From positions 1 to 40,331 of the forward strand of contig QKAN01000142.1 in the NCBI GenBank assembly GCA_003246365.1: 40,331 nucleotides of DNA. Direction: 5' to 3'. Source of the stretch: Clostridia bacterium. GTDB taxonomy: Bacteria; Bacillota; Clostridia; Christensenellales; CAG-138. The notes under the pieces were generated by a model. That model made no database searches, was not told where the DNA came from, and saw only the letters and a program-made list of their open reading frames with translations. Both the position numbers and the translations under genes were made by a program. How positions within the stretch are numbered: position 1 is the stretch's first letter; every line of letters begins with the position of its first letter. Shown here one piece after another: positions 16,840 through 25,277 of this stretch.

Positions 16840-17298
16840 ATGAAAATTGCAATCGGATGCGATGAAGCGGCATATCAGCTCAAAGTAGCGCTCATCGAAC
16901 ATCTGAATAAAAGAGAGGATATCGAGCTGAAAGACTTCGGCGCAAACGCGGGAGAAGTCATTTTATACCCGGATGTGGCAAAGGCGGTTGCCGAAGCGGT
17001 TGCCGCCGGCGAGTTCGAGAGAGGAATCCTCGTTTGCGGCACTGGAATCGGTATGTCGATTACGGCAAACAAGGTGCCGGGCATTCGCGCGGCGGTCTGC
17101 CATGATCCGTTTTCGGCGGAGCGTTCCAGAAAGAGCAACAATGCGCAGATCATGTGCATGGGCGAGCGCGTCATCGGCGTTGAACTCGCGAAATATCTGT
17201 TGGATGTCTGGCTGAAGTGTGATTTTTCAGGCGGCGGTTCCACCCCGAAAGTCAACCGCATCGACGAGATCGACGCGATGTACCACAAGAGCTGCTGA
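16840..17298 (+). CDS. RpiB/LacAB-family sugar-phosphate isomerase, divergent (erythrulose-phosphate type suspected)
   Basis: A 152-residue isomerase. Conserved parts are GCD near residue 7, ILVCGTGIGMSI with the catalytic Cys, NKVPGIRAAVCHD and MGERVIG. Several residues of canonical ribose-5-phosphate isomerase B differ. The His after the first Asp is Glu (CDEAAY), the ring-opening His region SRxHND is SRKSNNAQ, and the C-terminal phosphate-binding GGRHxxR is GGGSTPK. From memory, SNNAQ resembles the EryI/DerI group that interconverts D-erythrulose 4-phosphate and D-erythrose 4-phosphate. With DhaK and DhaL next door this assignment is attractive but unproven. Confidence 0.86.
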   Translation: MKIAIGCDEAAYQLKVALIEHLNKREDIELKDFGANAGEVILYPDVAKAVAEAVAAGEFERGILVCGTGIGMSITANKVPGIRAAVCHDPFSAERSRKSNNAQIMCMGERVIGVELAKYLLDVWLKCDFSGGGSTPKVNRIDEIDAMYHKSC

Positions 17299-17309
17299 AA
17301 GGGAACCTT

Positions 17310-18308
17310 ATGAATCGAATTGTGAATGATCCGAATTATGTTGTCGAGGATATGCTGAAGGGATTCGTGAAGGCGAATGCCGACATCGTGTCAACGACGA
17401 ATAATTTCCGCGTGCTCAAGTATAAAGACGCGCCGGTTGCAAACAAAGTAGGTATTGTGACAGGCGGCGGAAGCGGACACAAACCCGCTTTCATCGGCTA
17501 CATCGGCAAAAATATGTGCGATGCGGTCGCCGTCGGCGAAATTTTCTCTTCGCCCTCTGCTGCGGCGTTTCTGGACGCGATGCAGGAAGCAAACGCGGGA
17601 CGCGGGGTCGCCTGCCTTTACGGCAACTACGCGGGCGACAACATGAACGTAAAAATGGCGATGCGCAAAGCGAAAGCAATGGGTATCGAGGTGAAAACCG
17701 TAGTAGCCAACGACGACTGCGCCTCCGCGCCGAAAGACGAAATTGAAAAGCGCCGCGGCGTTGCCGGAGAAGTGCTCATGTGGAAAGTCGGCGGCGCAAA
17801 GGCCTCTATGGGCGCAGATCTTGACGGCGTAATCGCCGCCGCGCAAAAGGCAATTGACAACACACGATCGGTCGGAATCGGCACCGCGCCTTGCACAATT
17901 CCCGCGGTAGGCCATCCGAATTTCACGATTGCGGACGGCACGATGGAACTCGGCATCGGCCATCACGGCGAACCGGGCGTCAGCGTGCAACCGCTGGCAA
18001 CCGCGGACGAGATCGCCGAGCAGATGCTGAATTTGATTTTGCCCGATCTGCCGTTTGCATCGGGCGACGAAGTTGTCGTTCTGCTTTCCGGCCTTGGCGC
18101 AACGCCGGTCATGGAGCAGTATATCGTTTATAACCGCGTGGAAGAAATTCTGGCGGAAAAGGGAATTCGCGTTCACCGCGCTTATGTCGGCAACTACTTC
18201 ACCTCGCTGGAGATGATGGGCGTTACGCTGACCGTGATGAAACTGGACGACGAACTCAAAGCCTGCATTGATTATCCCGCGGATTCCATGGGACTCAAAC
18301 AGATGTAA
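17310..18308 (+). CDS. DhaK-type kinase subunit (dihydroxyacetone or erythrulose kinase)
   Basis: A 332-residue DAK1-domain protein that binds a short ketose covalently. The hemiaminal-forming His is present as H219 in GHHGEPGV, and the loop VTGGGSGHKPAF corresponds to GGGSGHEPAH of classical DhaK, with Glu to Lys and His to Phe changes near the substrate site. The partner subunit DhaL follows after 14 bases. A DhaM phosphoryl donor is absent. The altered pocket and the RpiB-like neighbour fit a tetrulose (erythrulose) kinase at least as well as dihydroxyacetone. Confidence 0.88.
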   Translation: MNRIVNDPNYVVEDMLKGFVKANADIVSTTNNFRVLKYKDAPVANKVGIVTGGGSGHKPAFIGYIGKNMCDAVAVGEIFSSPSAAAFLDAMQEANAGRGVACLYGNYAGDNMNVKMAMRKAKAMGIEVKTVVANDDCASAPKDEIEKRRGVAGEVLMWKVGGAKASMGADLDGVIAAAQKAIDNTRSVGIGTAPCTIPAVGHPNFTIADGTMELGIGHHGEPGVSVQPLATADEIAEQMLNLILPDLPFASGDEVVVLLSGLGATPVMEQYIVYNRVEEILAEKGIRVHRAYVGNYFTSLEMMGVTLTVMKLDDELKACIDYPADSMGLKQM

Positions 18309-18322
18309 GCGGGAGGAAGAAC

Positions 18323-18958
18323 ATGACGATCAATAACCGCGATTCCGGTGGAGTCGTATTAAACTTAATTCAGATGATCCACGAAAACGCCGCGTATTTG
18401 AGTGAAATCGACGGAAAAATCGGCGACGGCGACCACGGAATCAACATGAACAAGGGATTCACCATGTGCGGTCAGCGGCTCGAAGGACAGCAGTATTCGC
18501 TCTCCGACGGGTTGGCGATTTTGAGTCGCACGCTGATGGAAGACATCGGCGGATCGATGGGTCCGTTGTACGGCGTCTTTTTTGACGAAATGTCGATTGC
18601 CAGTGTGGATTTGCAGGAAATCGGCGCGCGCGATTTTGAAACAATGCTGAAGAACGCGCTTTCCGGCATTCAGGAAATCGGCAGTGCTAAGCGGGGCGAC
18701 AAAACGCTTCTTGATACGCTGATTCCCGGCGTAGAGGCCTATTCCGCCGCGCTGAATGCGGGCAAGAACTTTAAAGAAGCGCTTGCTGCTATGCAGGATG
18801 CGGCAAAAGCGGGTTGGCAGTCTACCGAGGATATGGTCGCGAAAATCGGCCGCGCAAGCCGACTTGGCGAGCGATCCCGCGGCGTACTGGATGCCGGCGC
18901 GACAAGTTGCTGGTTGATTCTTAACTCTATGGCAAACTCGATTCTTGCGATGCTGTAA
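18323..18958 (+). CDS. DhaL-type nucleotide-binding kinase subunit
   Basis: A 211-residue DAK2-domain protein supplying the phosphate for DhaK. The Mg-nucleotide aspartates D30, D35 and D37 are in DGKIGDGDHG. The nucleotide loop GGSMGPLYG lies near residue 75 and ASRLGERSRGVLDAGATS near 180 closes the site. In PTS-linked systems DhaL keeps bound ADP that DhaM rephosphorylates; no DhaM is in the window, so it may exchange ATP directly or use a remote PTS donor. It is the last gene of the operon, with a terminator 66 bases downstream. Confidence 0.9.
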   Translation: MTINNRDSGGVVLNLIQMIHENAAYLSEIDGKIGDGDHGINMNKGFTMCGQRLEGQQYSLSDGLAILSRTLMEDIGGSMGPLYGVFFDEMSIASVDLQEIGARDFETMLKNALSGIQEIGSAKRGDKTLLDTLIPGVEAYSAALNAGKNFKEALAAMQDAAKAGWQSTEDMVAKIGRASRLGERSRGVLDAGATSCWLILNSMANSILAML

Positions 18959-19023
18959 AAGAAACGATGAACGCCTGAAAACTATCAAGCGATAGTAATT
19001 ATATAGAAGATCTAATTACGTCC

Positions 19024-19063
19024 GACGGAAGAAACATTATGTTTCTTCCGTCGCTATTTTTTT
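19024..19063 (+). terminator. Rho-independent terminator of the RpiR-DhaL operon
   Basis: A perfect 12-bp stem GACGGAAGAAAC (19024-19035) / GTTTCTTCCGTC (19041-19052) with loop ATTAT is followed by GCTATTTTTTT. Confidence 0.95.
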
Positions 19064-19093
19064 GCAAACTCAAGCCTTCTGATTTCGTGGTTC

Positions 19094-19122
19094 TTGCGAA
19101 AGCAAGCGGCAGTATGTATGAT
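19094..19122 (+). promoter_or_regulatory. Promoter for the FucU/RbsD gene
   Basis: TTGCGA (19094-19099), a 17-base spacer and TATGAT (19117-19122), 36 bases before the ATG at 19158. It lies after the operon terminator, so the mutarotase can be expressed separately. Confidence 0.7.
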
Positions 19123-19157
19123 TGTTATGAAATGAAACCAAATCAAGGAGAGATCAT

Positions 19158-19604
19158 ATGCTTCTAAATATTCCAAAAGTACTTTCACCCGACCTGCTCA
19201 AAGCACTGAGTGAGATGGGTCATGGCGACAAAATACTGCTTGCGGATGCAAATTTCCCCGGAAAGAGCGCAGCCACGCGATGCGGAGCGACCTATCTCAG
19301 GGCGGACGGCATCGGCGTACCGGCGTTGCTGGAGGCGATTCTTCAGCTTATGCCGCTTGATTTATATACGGATGAACCGGCGTTGGTCATGGATGTTGAT
19401 GTACGCGACAAAGGCATGAAAATTCCGATTCACGACGAATACCGCGCCATCGTAGCAAAATACGACAAGCGCGGCGGCGAGGCGGTTGTTGCATATGAGC
19501 GATATGCGTTTTACGACAAAGCGGACGGATGTTCCGTGATCGTTCAAACCGGAGAAGAAGCGGTTTATGCGAATATCGTTTTACAAAAAGGGGTCATTAA
19601 ATAA
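19158..19604 (+). CDS. RbsD/FucU-family sugar mutarotase
   Basis: A 148-residue protein that speeds conversion between alpha and beta anomers of an aldose. Family features are the MGHGD motif with the active His at residue 22, ADANFPG, and the C-terminal VIVQTGEEAVYANIVLQKG, which is closest to L-fucose mutarotase (FucU). AAGGAGAG lies before the ATG. It follows the catabolic operon on the same strand but after a terminator and with its own promoter. Its presence suggests the imported sugar is an aldose that cyclises. The specific sugar cannot be inferred. Confidence 0.9.
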   Translation: MLLNIPKVLSPDLLKALSEMGHGDKILLADANFPGKSAATRCGATYLRADGIGVPALLEAILQLMPLDLYTDEPALVMDVDVRDKGMKIPIHDEYRAIVAKYDKRGGEAVVAYERYAFYDKADGCSVIVQTGEEAVYANIVLQKGVIK

Positions 19605-19612
19605 CGAAACTG

Positions 19613-19650
19613 AGAGGATTTGCCTGAGGTAAAACAAAGGTGAATCCTCT
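19613..19650. terminator. Candidate hairpin between convergent genes
   Basis: AGAGGATT (19613-19620) pairs with AATCCTCT (19643-19650) across a 22-base loop, between the convergent stops of the mutarotase and the exporter. No T run follows, so the call is weak. Confidence 0.35.
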
Positions 19651-20605
19651 AACTATGTGTTCTGCCGAGCGGAGCAACGGAGTGTCTCCTCGGAATTGAT
19701 ACGCGATCCCACAACTGGGATGCAAACATGCCAAAGAGGATCAGCATCATGCCGAGCAGTTCCCGCGTGCCGATGGATTCGCCGAGAAACAGCAGACTGG
19801 AAACCGCCGCCCCGATTGGACTGAGCGCGCAGAACAATCCGACCCGGCTGGAAGAAATGTTGCGTTGGGCAACAGGCTGCAGCGTGAATCCGAACCCGCT
19901 GCAAATAATCGCAAGCCCCAGAATTACCTGCCACTCTAACGGCGAGGAGGGAAGGCGCGGCTGCTCCACAAAGACGGAAGCGATGAATCCGAACAAACCC
20001 ATGCTGCCGACCTGAATGATGCCAAGTGCCAAAGGATCGTCCTGCTTGCTGATTCGGTCGGTCAGTATGATAGACGTTGCATAGAACACCGCCGCCATCA
20101 GGCAGAACAACTCGCCGCTCGTCAAAGTGAATTTCTGACCGTTGATGGTCAGCAAGGCGACGCCGCCGATACACAACAGTGTGCTCGCGAGCACGGACGT
20201 CTTGGGCAGGGATTTATGGAGAATCGCCTCGAATAACGGTACAAAAACAATCGCGGTATTTTCAAGAAACGAAGCGGTTGAGGCGTTCGTTGTATGAAGT
20301 CCCGTGATTTCCATTGTCATTACGGTAAAGAAAGAGGCGCCGAGCAGCATGCCGTGCAGAATTGTTTTTTTGGAGACATGCTTTAGCCGGTTCCAGCCGA
20401 ATGGCAGTAAGAAGAGAAATGCAATTGTAAACCGCAGTCCGAGAAGATTGAATGTGCCGAGGCTTCGTATGCCGATTTTCGACATCACGTAGGATGTACT
20501 CCGTGCAAGGATTAAACTTGCCATCAGCAGCTCTGCTCTCGTCTGCGTGAACTTGCCGTCTTTCACGACTTCGCTCCTTTGATCTATCTTGACATCAGTA
20601 TACAT
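19649..20605 (-). CDS. DMT-superfamily (EamA) transporter
   Basis: A 318-residue permease with about ten hydrophobic segments in two EamA repeats. The first repeat has FTIAFLFLLPFGW and the conserved NASTASFLENTAIVFVPLFE region; the second ends SPIGAAVSSLLFLGESIGTRELLGMMLILFG-like, with the usual GE-S/P turn. Family members export or import small metabolites, often amino acids. It is divergent from a LysR regulator 71 bases away, which probably controls it. The substrate is unknown. Confidence 0.9.
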   Translation of the reverse strand: MYTDVKIDQRSEVVKDGKFTQTRAELLMASLILARSTSYVMSKIGIRSLGTFNLLGLRFTIAFLFLLPFGWNRLKHVSKKTILHGMLLGASFFTVMTMEITGLHTTNASTASFLENTAIVFVPLFEAILHKSLPKTSVLASTLLCIGGVALLTINGQKFTLTSGELFCLMAAVFYATSIILTDRISKQDDPLALGIIQVGSMGLFGFIASVFVEQPRLPSSPLEWQVILGLAIICSGFGFTLQPVAQRNISSSRVGLFCALSPIGAAVSSLLFLGESIGTRELLGMMLILFGMFASQLWDRVSIPRRHSVAPLGRTHS

Positions 20606-20676
20606 CCCGTTTATATTTGAGGAAAGCGATGATAAATCAACTTAAATGTGACGAAATGTATCATTCGGAGGAGCAT

Positions 20677-21579
20677 ATGGATTCGGTTAAATGTCGCGCA
20701 TTGTTGGAAGTTCTGGAGCGAAAAAGCATATCGGACGCAGCGAGACGGCTCGGCTACACACCGTCCGGCATCAGCCGTATCATTGACTCGCTGGAGGAAG
20801 AAGTCGGGTTTCCGTTGATCATTCGAAACCGCGCAAATATTGAACCGACGACAGACTGCGAAACGATTTTGCCGGCGATGAAGGAGCTTTCCTTCTGGGC
20901 GCGCCAAATTACACAGCTCTCCGAACAAATCGGCGGTGTGAAAACGGGCTTTATTCGAATTGGCACTTCGTATCGTACGTATTATCCTTGGCTGACGCAT
21001 ATGATCGTGAAGTTTTCGCAATCGTATCCGCAGGTAAAGTTCAGCATTTCGGAAGCGAGCAGCAGCGAATTGTTGCTTGCGATGCAGGAGCATAAAATAG
21101 ACTTTTGCATCATCAGCCAACGTGAAGGCGAGTATCAATGGATTCCGTTGCAGGAAAACGAAGTTGTGGCTTGCCTGCCGCCAAACCATCCGCTGGCCGA
21201 TGCGGCGAGTTATCCAATTGTAAGATTGGAAACGGATTCCTATATCGAAACATACCCGCATCAGGACACCGACAATGCCAGAATCCGGAAGAAACTGCAT
21301 ATTAAGGCGAACACGTGCTTTTCAACGTCCGATCAGTACGCAGCCTTACGCATGGTGGAGGCCGGGCTTGGCGTATGCCTCAACAACGGAATCAACGCCG
21401 CAAATCTGCTGGGCAACGTGGTGTATAAAACGCTGGATCCGCCGCAATCGGTCGTCATCGGCATCGCAACCCCGTCAAAAGAGATGCAGTCGCCTGCGCT
21501 CAGGGCGTTTTTAACGGTGGTCAAAGATTCGCTAGAGGAATCGGGTACGATTGTTTCCTCTCCCATGCCGCCGCATTAA
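20677..21579 (+). CDS. LysR-family transcriptional regulator
   Basis: A 300-residue regulator. The N-terminal winged HTH (about 1-65) has KSISDAARRLGYTPSGISRIIDSLEEEVG. The effector domain (about 90-290) begins IRIGTSYRTYYPWL. ATG 20677 is preferred because GGAGG ends 5 bases upstream and the protein then starts MDSVKCRALLEVLE as LysR proteins usually do. An in-frame TTG at 20617 would add 20 atypical residues. Divergent orientation to the DMT transporter suggests that is its target. Confidence 0.92.
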   Translation: MDSVKCRALLEVLERKSISDAARRLGYTPSGISRIIDSLEEEVGFPLIIRNRANIEPTTDCETILPAMKELSFWARQITQLSEQIGGVKTGFIRIGTSYRTYYPWLTHMIVKFSQSYPQVKFSISEASSSELLLAMQEHKIDFCIISQREGEYQWIPLQENEVVACLPPNHPLADAASYPIVRLETDSYIETYPHQDTDNARIRKKLHIKANTCFSTSDQYAALRMVEAGLGVCLNNGINAANLLGNVVYKTLDPPQSVVIGIATPSKEMQSPALRAFLTVVKDSLEESGTIVSSPMPPH

Positions 21580-21885
21580 GCTCGAAAATTATGATTCAAG
21601 GCTCGTATCTCGGATGTGTGTTTTATATTTTCACTGTCAAAGAAGCTGTCTGTTAGCTAACTTAGAATTTACCAGATTATGATTTGGATTTGATGTGATT
21701 CGTCTGCGAAATGTTTATACTATTTACGTTCGCCCACGAACTGTATTAATTTTACAAAATCACCGCTGAAAGACACGGAAAGATTGTTTTTCCACTGCTA
21801 ATTCGATAAGATTACAGTATGGTGAATGCGAATAGATGCTGCTTTGCATCAATCGATATCGAAGGATATGCTTAGGAGTATTAGG
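21580..21885. other. 306-base intergenic region before polyphosphate kinase
   Basis: No convincing gene. The frame of the following gene is open back to an ATG at 21826, but the real start is judged to be 21886. No clear promoter or terminator was found; a short palindrome TTAGCTAA occurs near 21655. Confidence 0.5.
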
Positions 21886-24048
21886 ATGAGCACGACGTCT
21901 CCTTATATTAATAGAGAGCTCAGCTGGCTCGATTTTAACGCAAGAGTGCTGGAAGAAGCGGAGAGCCTGGACAATCCAATCTTGGAACGCTTGAAATTTC
22001 TTTCGATCTTTTGTTCTAATCTCGACGAGTTTTTCATGGTGCGCGTTGGCGGCTTGTTTGATCAGGCGCTGGCAAAGTTGGATAGCGAAGACAAGATTAC
22101 GGAATTATCGCCCAAACAGCAGCTGGATTCCATTTTTGAGAAGACCGTCAACATGGTCGCCCAATATAACAGTGCGCAGATGACGGTGTTTTCCGCGTTG
22201 GATCAAATTGGAATCCATCGAATTAAAACTGGAAAATTGAGTGAAAACAGGGCGGATGTTTTTCTGACGGAGTTTAACAAAACCATCCGTCCGTTGATCT
22301 CGGTCATCATTGTTGACGGTAAGCATCCGTTTCCTTATTTGCCGAACAAAGCGGTGTTTATCGCTGCGCGCTTGAAACATAAAAGCGGCGACAAACTTGG
22401 ACTGATGCTGTTTCCGGAGAGCACCAGCAAAATCGTGTTTCGGGATTCGGACGATATCATCTTTTATCTTGCCGAGGACATGATCAAGGCGTTTGCACCG
22501 GAGATGTTCACGAAGATGGAAGTTGCGGAGATCGGCAAATTTCGCGTCACGCGCAACGCGGACTTGGAACTGGAAGACGAAATCGTCGGAAGCGAAGAAG
22601 ATTATCGTTCGGCGATGCAGCGTATCATTGAAAAAAGACGCAGGCTGATGCCGGTGCGTTTGGAAACGAACCTCTCCTCCTCCAGTGAAATTGCCAAAGA
22701 CCTCGCAAAACGACTTGGTTTGACGCAAAAACAGGTGTTTACGCGCCGCGGTCCGCTTGATATGAGTGTGATGTGGACGCTGGTAGACGCCGCCAAAGCA
22801 AAGAAATTTACGGACTATTTTTACAAAGACATCAAGAGCGTATATGTGCCGGGATTACAACGGGAAGGCAGCATACACCAGCAGATTCGTGCGAAAGACT
22901 TTTTAATTATCCATCCTTACATCAACTTTGACGCGGTGCTGGATTTGCTCCGCGAAGCGGTGCTGGACGAAACGGTTATCGCCATCCGGCAAACGCTTTA
23001 TCGTGTTTCGAGTCACTCGGAAGTCGTGAAATATCTGGTTGCCGCGGCGGAAAAGGGAAAAGAAGTAACCGTACTGGTCGAGCTGAAAGCGCGCTTTGAC
23101 GAAGAAAACAATATAGAATGGGCCGCAATGCTCGAAGATGCCGGATGCCATGTCATCTACGGGCGCGACTTTTTGAAAGTGCACGCCAAATTGCTGCTCA
23201 TTACGCGCCGGTCGCCAAAGGGCATTCAGCACACCGCGCATGTTGCGACAGGAAATTATAATGAAAACACGGCAAACCTCTATACAGACGTCGGAATTTT
23301 AACATCAAACGAAGATATCGCGAACGATATTATCCTGTTTTTCCGTGAACTCGGCATGGATTATACGAGCGGGGGTTATCGTTTGTTTCATGTTTCTCCC
23401 GACGGAATACGAAACAAGGTCTATGAATTGATCGATAACGAAATCAAGTGCATGGAGATGTACGGTCGCGGCGGACATATCATTGCAAAGATGAATTCGC
23501 TTGCCGACAAAGGCATTATCGACAAACTGGTGGAAGCGTCTCAGGCAGGCGTGAAAATCGATTTAATCGTGCGCGGAATCTGCTGCCTGAAGGCCGGCGT
23601 TCCGAACCTGACGGAAAACATACGGGTCATCAGCGTTGTTGGACGGTTTCTCGAACATTCGCGGGTCTACTGGTTCCTCAGTGGTGGCGATGAAAAGCTG
23701 TTTATCTCCTCTGCGGATTTGATGACGCGCAATCTGGACCGGCGCATGGAAGTGATGTGCCCTGTGTTGGACAGGGGGATTATAGAGCGCATTAAGAGCA
23801 TGCTCTTCTCATTGATGAGAGACACGGAAAAAGGACGCATCATGCAGCCGGATGGAAGCTATGCGCGACTTGTGGTAGAAGACGGTTGCAAAAACGCGCA
23901 GATGGCGGAATATCAAAACTGTCTGAATGACTATAAACAGCAAATGCCGCACAAAAAAATGACGTTTCTGCGCCCCGTGCGGCGCCGGATCGGGCAGGCG
24001 CTGATTTGGCTTGGACACAAAATTTCACCGACATACCGTATCGATTGA
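21886..24048 (+). CDS. ppk1: Polyphosphate kinase 1
   Basis: A 720-residue enzyme that reversibly builds polyphosphate from ATP. The N-terminal domain starts YINRELSWLDFNARVLEEA and continues FLSIFCSNLDEFFMVRVGG. The phosphorylated His is H433 in VHAKLLLITR and the second catalytic His is H591 in LEHSRVYWF, matching E. coli H435 and H592. ATG 21886 is chosen because AGGAG lies 7 bases upstream and MSTTSPYINRELSW aligns with family starts. It stands alone without a nearby exopolyphosphatase; a phosphofructokinase follows after 117 bases. Confidence 0.96.
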   Translation: MSTTSPYINRELSWLDFNARVLEEAESLDNPILERLKFLSIFCSNLDEFFMVRVGGLFDQALAKLDSEDKITELSPKQQLDSIFEKTVNMVAQYNSAQMTVFSALDQIGIHRIKTGKLSENRADVFLTEFNKTIRPLISVIIVDGKHPFPYLPNKAVFIAARLKHKSGDKLGLMLFPESTSKIVFRDSDDIIFYLAEDMIKAFAPEMFTKMEVAEIGKFRVTRNADLELEDEIVGSEEDYRSAMQRIIEKRRRLMPVRLETNLSSSSEIAKDLAKRLGLTQKQVFTRRGPLDMSVMWTLVDAAKAKKFTDYFYKDIKSVYVPGLQREGSIHQQIRAKDFLIIHPYINFDAVLDLLREAVLDETVIAIRQTLYRVSSHSEVVKYLVAAAEKGKEVTVLVELKARFDEENNIEWAAMLEDAGCHVIYGRDFLKVHAKLLLITRRSPKGIQHTAHVATGNYNENTANLYTDVGILTSNEDIANDIILFFRELGMDYTSGGYRLFHVSPDGIRNKVYELIDNEIKCMEMYGRGGHIIAKMNSLADKGIIDKLVEASQAGVKIDLIVRGICCLKAGVPNLTENIRVISVVGRFLEHSRVYWFLSGGDEKLFISSADLMTRNLDRRMEVMCPVLDRGIIERIKSMLFSLMRDTEKGRIMQPDGSYARLVVEDGCKNAQMAEYQNCLNDYKQQMPHKKMTFLRPVRRRIGQALIWLGHKISPTYRID

Positions 24049-24165
24049 CACTTCAAAAAACTTACTTTAATTCGCGCACAAACGGCGCAATGCATGGCAG
24101 GCAAGTTCGAGAATGACTGCGTTTTCAGCAGCTCCAACCTACATTTTTTAGAGGGGGAAACAGGG

Positions 24166-25218
24166 ATGAAAGTCGGATTATTGACCAGCGGAGGAGATTG
24201 CCAGGGATTGAATGCCGTTCTCCGCGGGGTCGCGAAGACATTATTTGGTTATATGCCGAATCTGGAATTATATGGTATTCTCGACGGCTATCGTGGACTG
24301 ATCGAAAATGAATGGCGCAAGATGGGACCGGGTGAGTTCTCCGGCATTCTGCGGCAGGGCGGAACCATCCTCGGCACATCGCGTCAACCGTTTAAGGAAA
24401 TGCAGACGCTGAATGAAAACAACACGAACAAGCTAGACATGATGCTTTCGAATTACAAAAAGAACGGATTCGATGCGTTGGTCATCATCGGCGGAAACGG
24501 CACGCATAAAACGGCGCATTTATTAAGCCAGAACGGCGCAAATGTGGTTACGATTCCCAAAACGATCGACAACGACGTATACGGAACCGACCTGACGTTC
24601 GGGTTTGACAGCGCGGTGGAAAAAGCGACCTATGTTATCGACGCTATTCACACGACTGCCGCGTCGCACGGGCGCGTGTTTGTCGTAGAATTGATGGGCC
24701 ATAAAGTCGGCTGGATTACGCTTTGCGCCGGAATTGCAGGCGGCGCGGATGTTATATTGATCCCCGAAATTCCATATAATCTCGAACATGTGATGGACGC
24801 GATTGAAGAGCGCAACAAACAGGGAAAGAAGTTTTCGATTATAGCGATTGCGGAAGGCGCGCTGACAAAAGAAGAAGCCGAACTGCCCAAAAAAGAACGA
24901 AACATGCTGATTGAACCCGGCAATCGACTCGCCAAGATTTTGTCCCAACGGCTTAATCAGGATGTCCGCGCAATTGTTCCGGGGCATTTGCAGAGAGGCG
25001 GAGACCCGACGTCTACCGACCGTCTGCTGTGTTCGCGCTTTGGCGCTATGGCGGGTGAACTCGTGAAAAAAGGACAGTTTGGCAACATGGTAGCACTCAG
25101 AGGCAACGAAATTATCGCGGTGCCGCTCAGCGAAGTGGCAGGCAAGCTAAAGGTTATCTCCCCCGATTCACAGTTGATCAAACATGCGCAGTTATTGGGT
25201 ATATCGCTCGGTATCTAA
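24166..25218 (+). CDS. 6-phosphofructokinase with GGNG variant motif
   Basis: A 350-residue PfkA-family enzyme phosphorylating fructose 6-phosphate. The N-terminus MKVGLLTSGGDCQGLNAV, catalytic PKTIDND (D135), MGHKVGW and LQRGGDPTSTDR are present. Where E. coli has GGDGS this protein has GGNGT (N111, G112), so the usual Mg-binding Asp is Asn. Gly at the next position generally goes with ATP use, whereas the Lys in PKTIDND is found in many PPi-type and group III enzymes. The phosphoryl donor is therefore uncertain. ATG 24166 follows AGAGGGGG; an upstream in-frame ATG at 24094 adds unlikely residues. Confidence 0.92.
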   Translation: MKVGLLTSGGDCQGLNAVLRGVAKTLFGYMPNLELYGILDGYRGLIENEWRKMGPGEFSGILRQGGTILGTSRQPFKEMQTLNENNTNKLDMMLSNYKKNGFDALVIIGGNGTHKTAHLLSQNGANVVTIPKTIDNDVYGTDLTFGFDSAVEKATYVIDAIHTTAASHGRVFVVELMGHKVGWITLCAGIAGGADVILIPEIPYNLEHVMDAIEERNKQGKKFSIIAIAEGALTKEEAELPKKERNMLIEPGNRLAKILSQRLNQDVRAIVPGHLQRGGDPTSTDRLLCSRFGAMAGELVKKGQFGNMVALRGNEIIAVPLSEVAGKLKVISPDSQLIKHAQLLGISLGI

Positions 25219-25244
25219 CGAAAAAAACAAAAAAAACAATAATT

Positions 25245-25277
25245 AAAAGCCGCATCCGTTTGGATGCGGCTTTTTTT
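25245..25277. terminator. Bidirectional terminator between pfk and ilvE
   Basis: The stem GCCGCATCC (25249-25257) / GGATGCGGC (25262-25270), loop GTTT, is flanked by AAAA and TTTTTTT. It serves the converging phosphofructokinase gene and the minus-strand branched-chain operon, whose last stop codon overlaps the T run. Confidence 0.95.

Noticed and set aside
18959-19157. tRNA or small RNA gene in the gap after DhaL
   Set aside because: Only a terminator hairpin and a promoter are visible; no cloverleaf.
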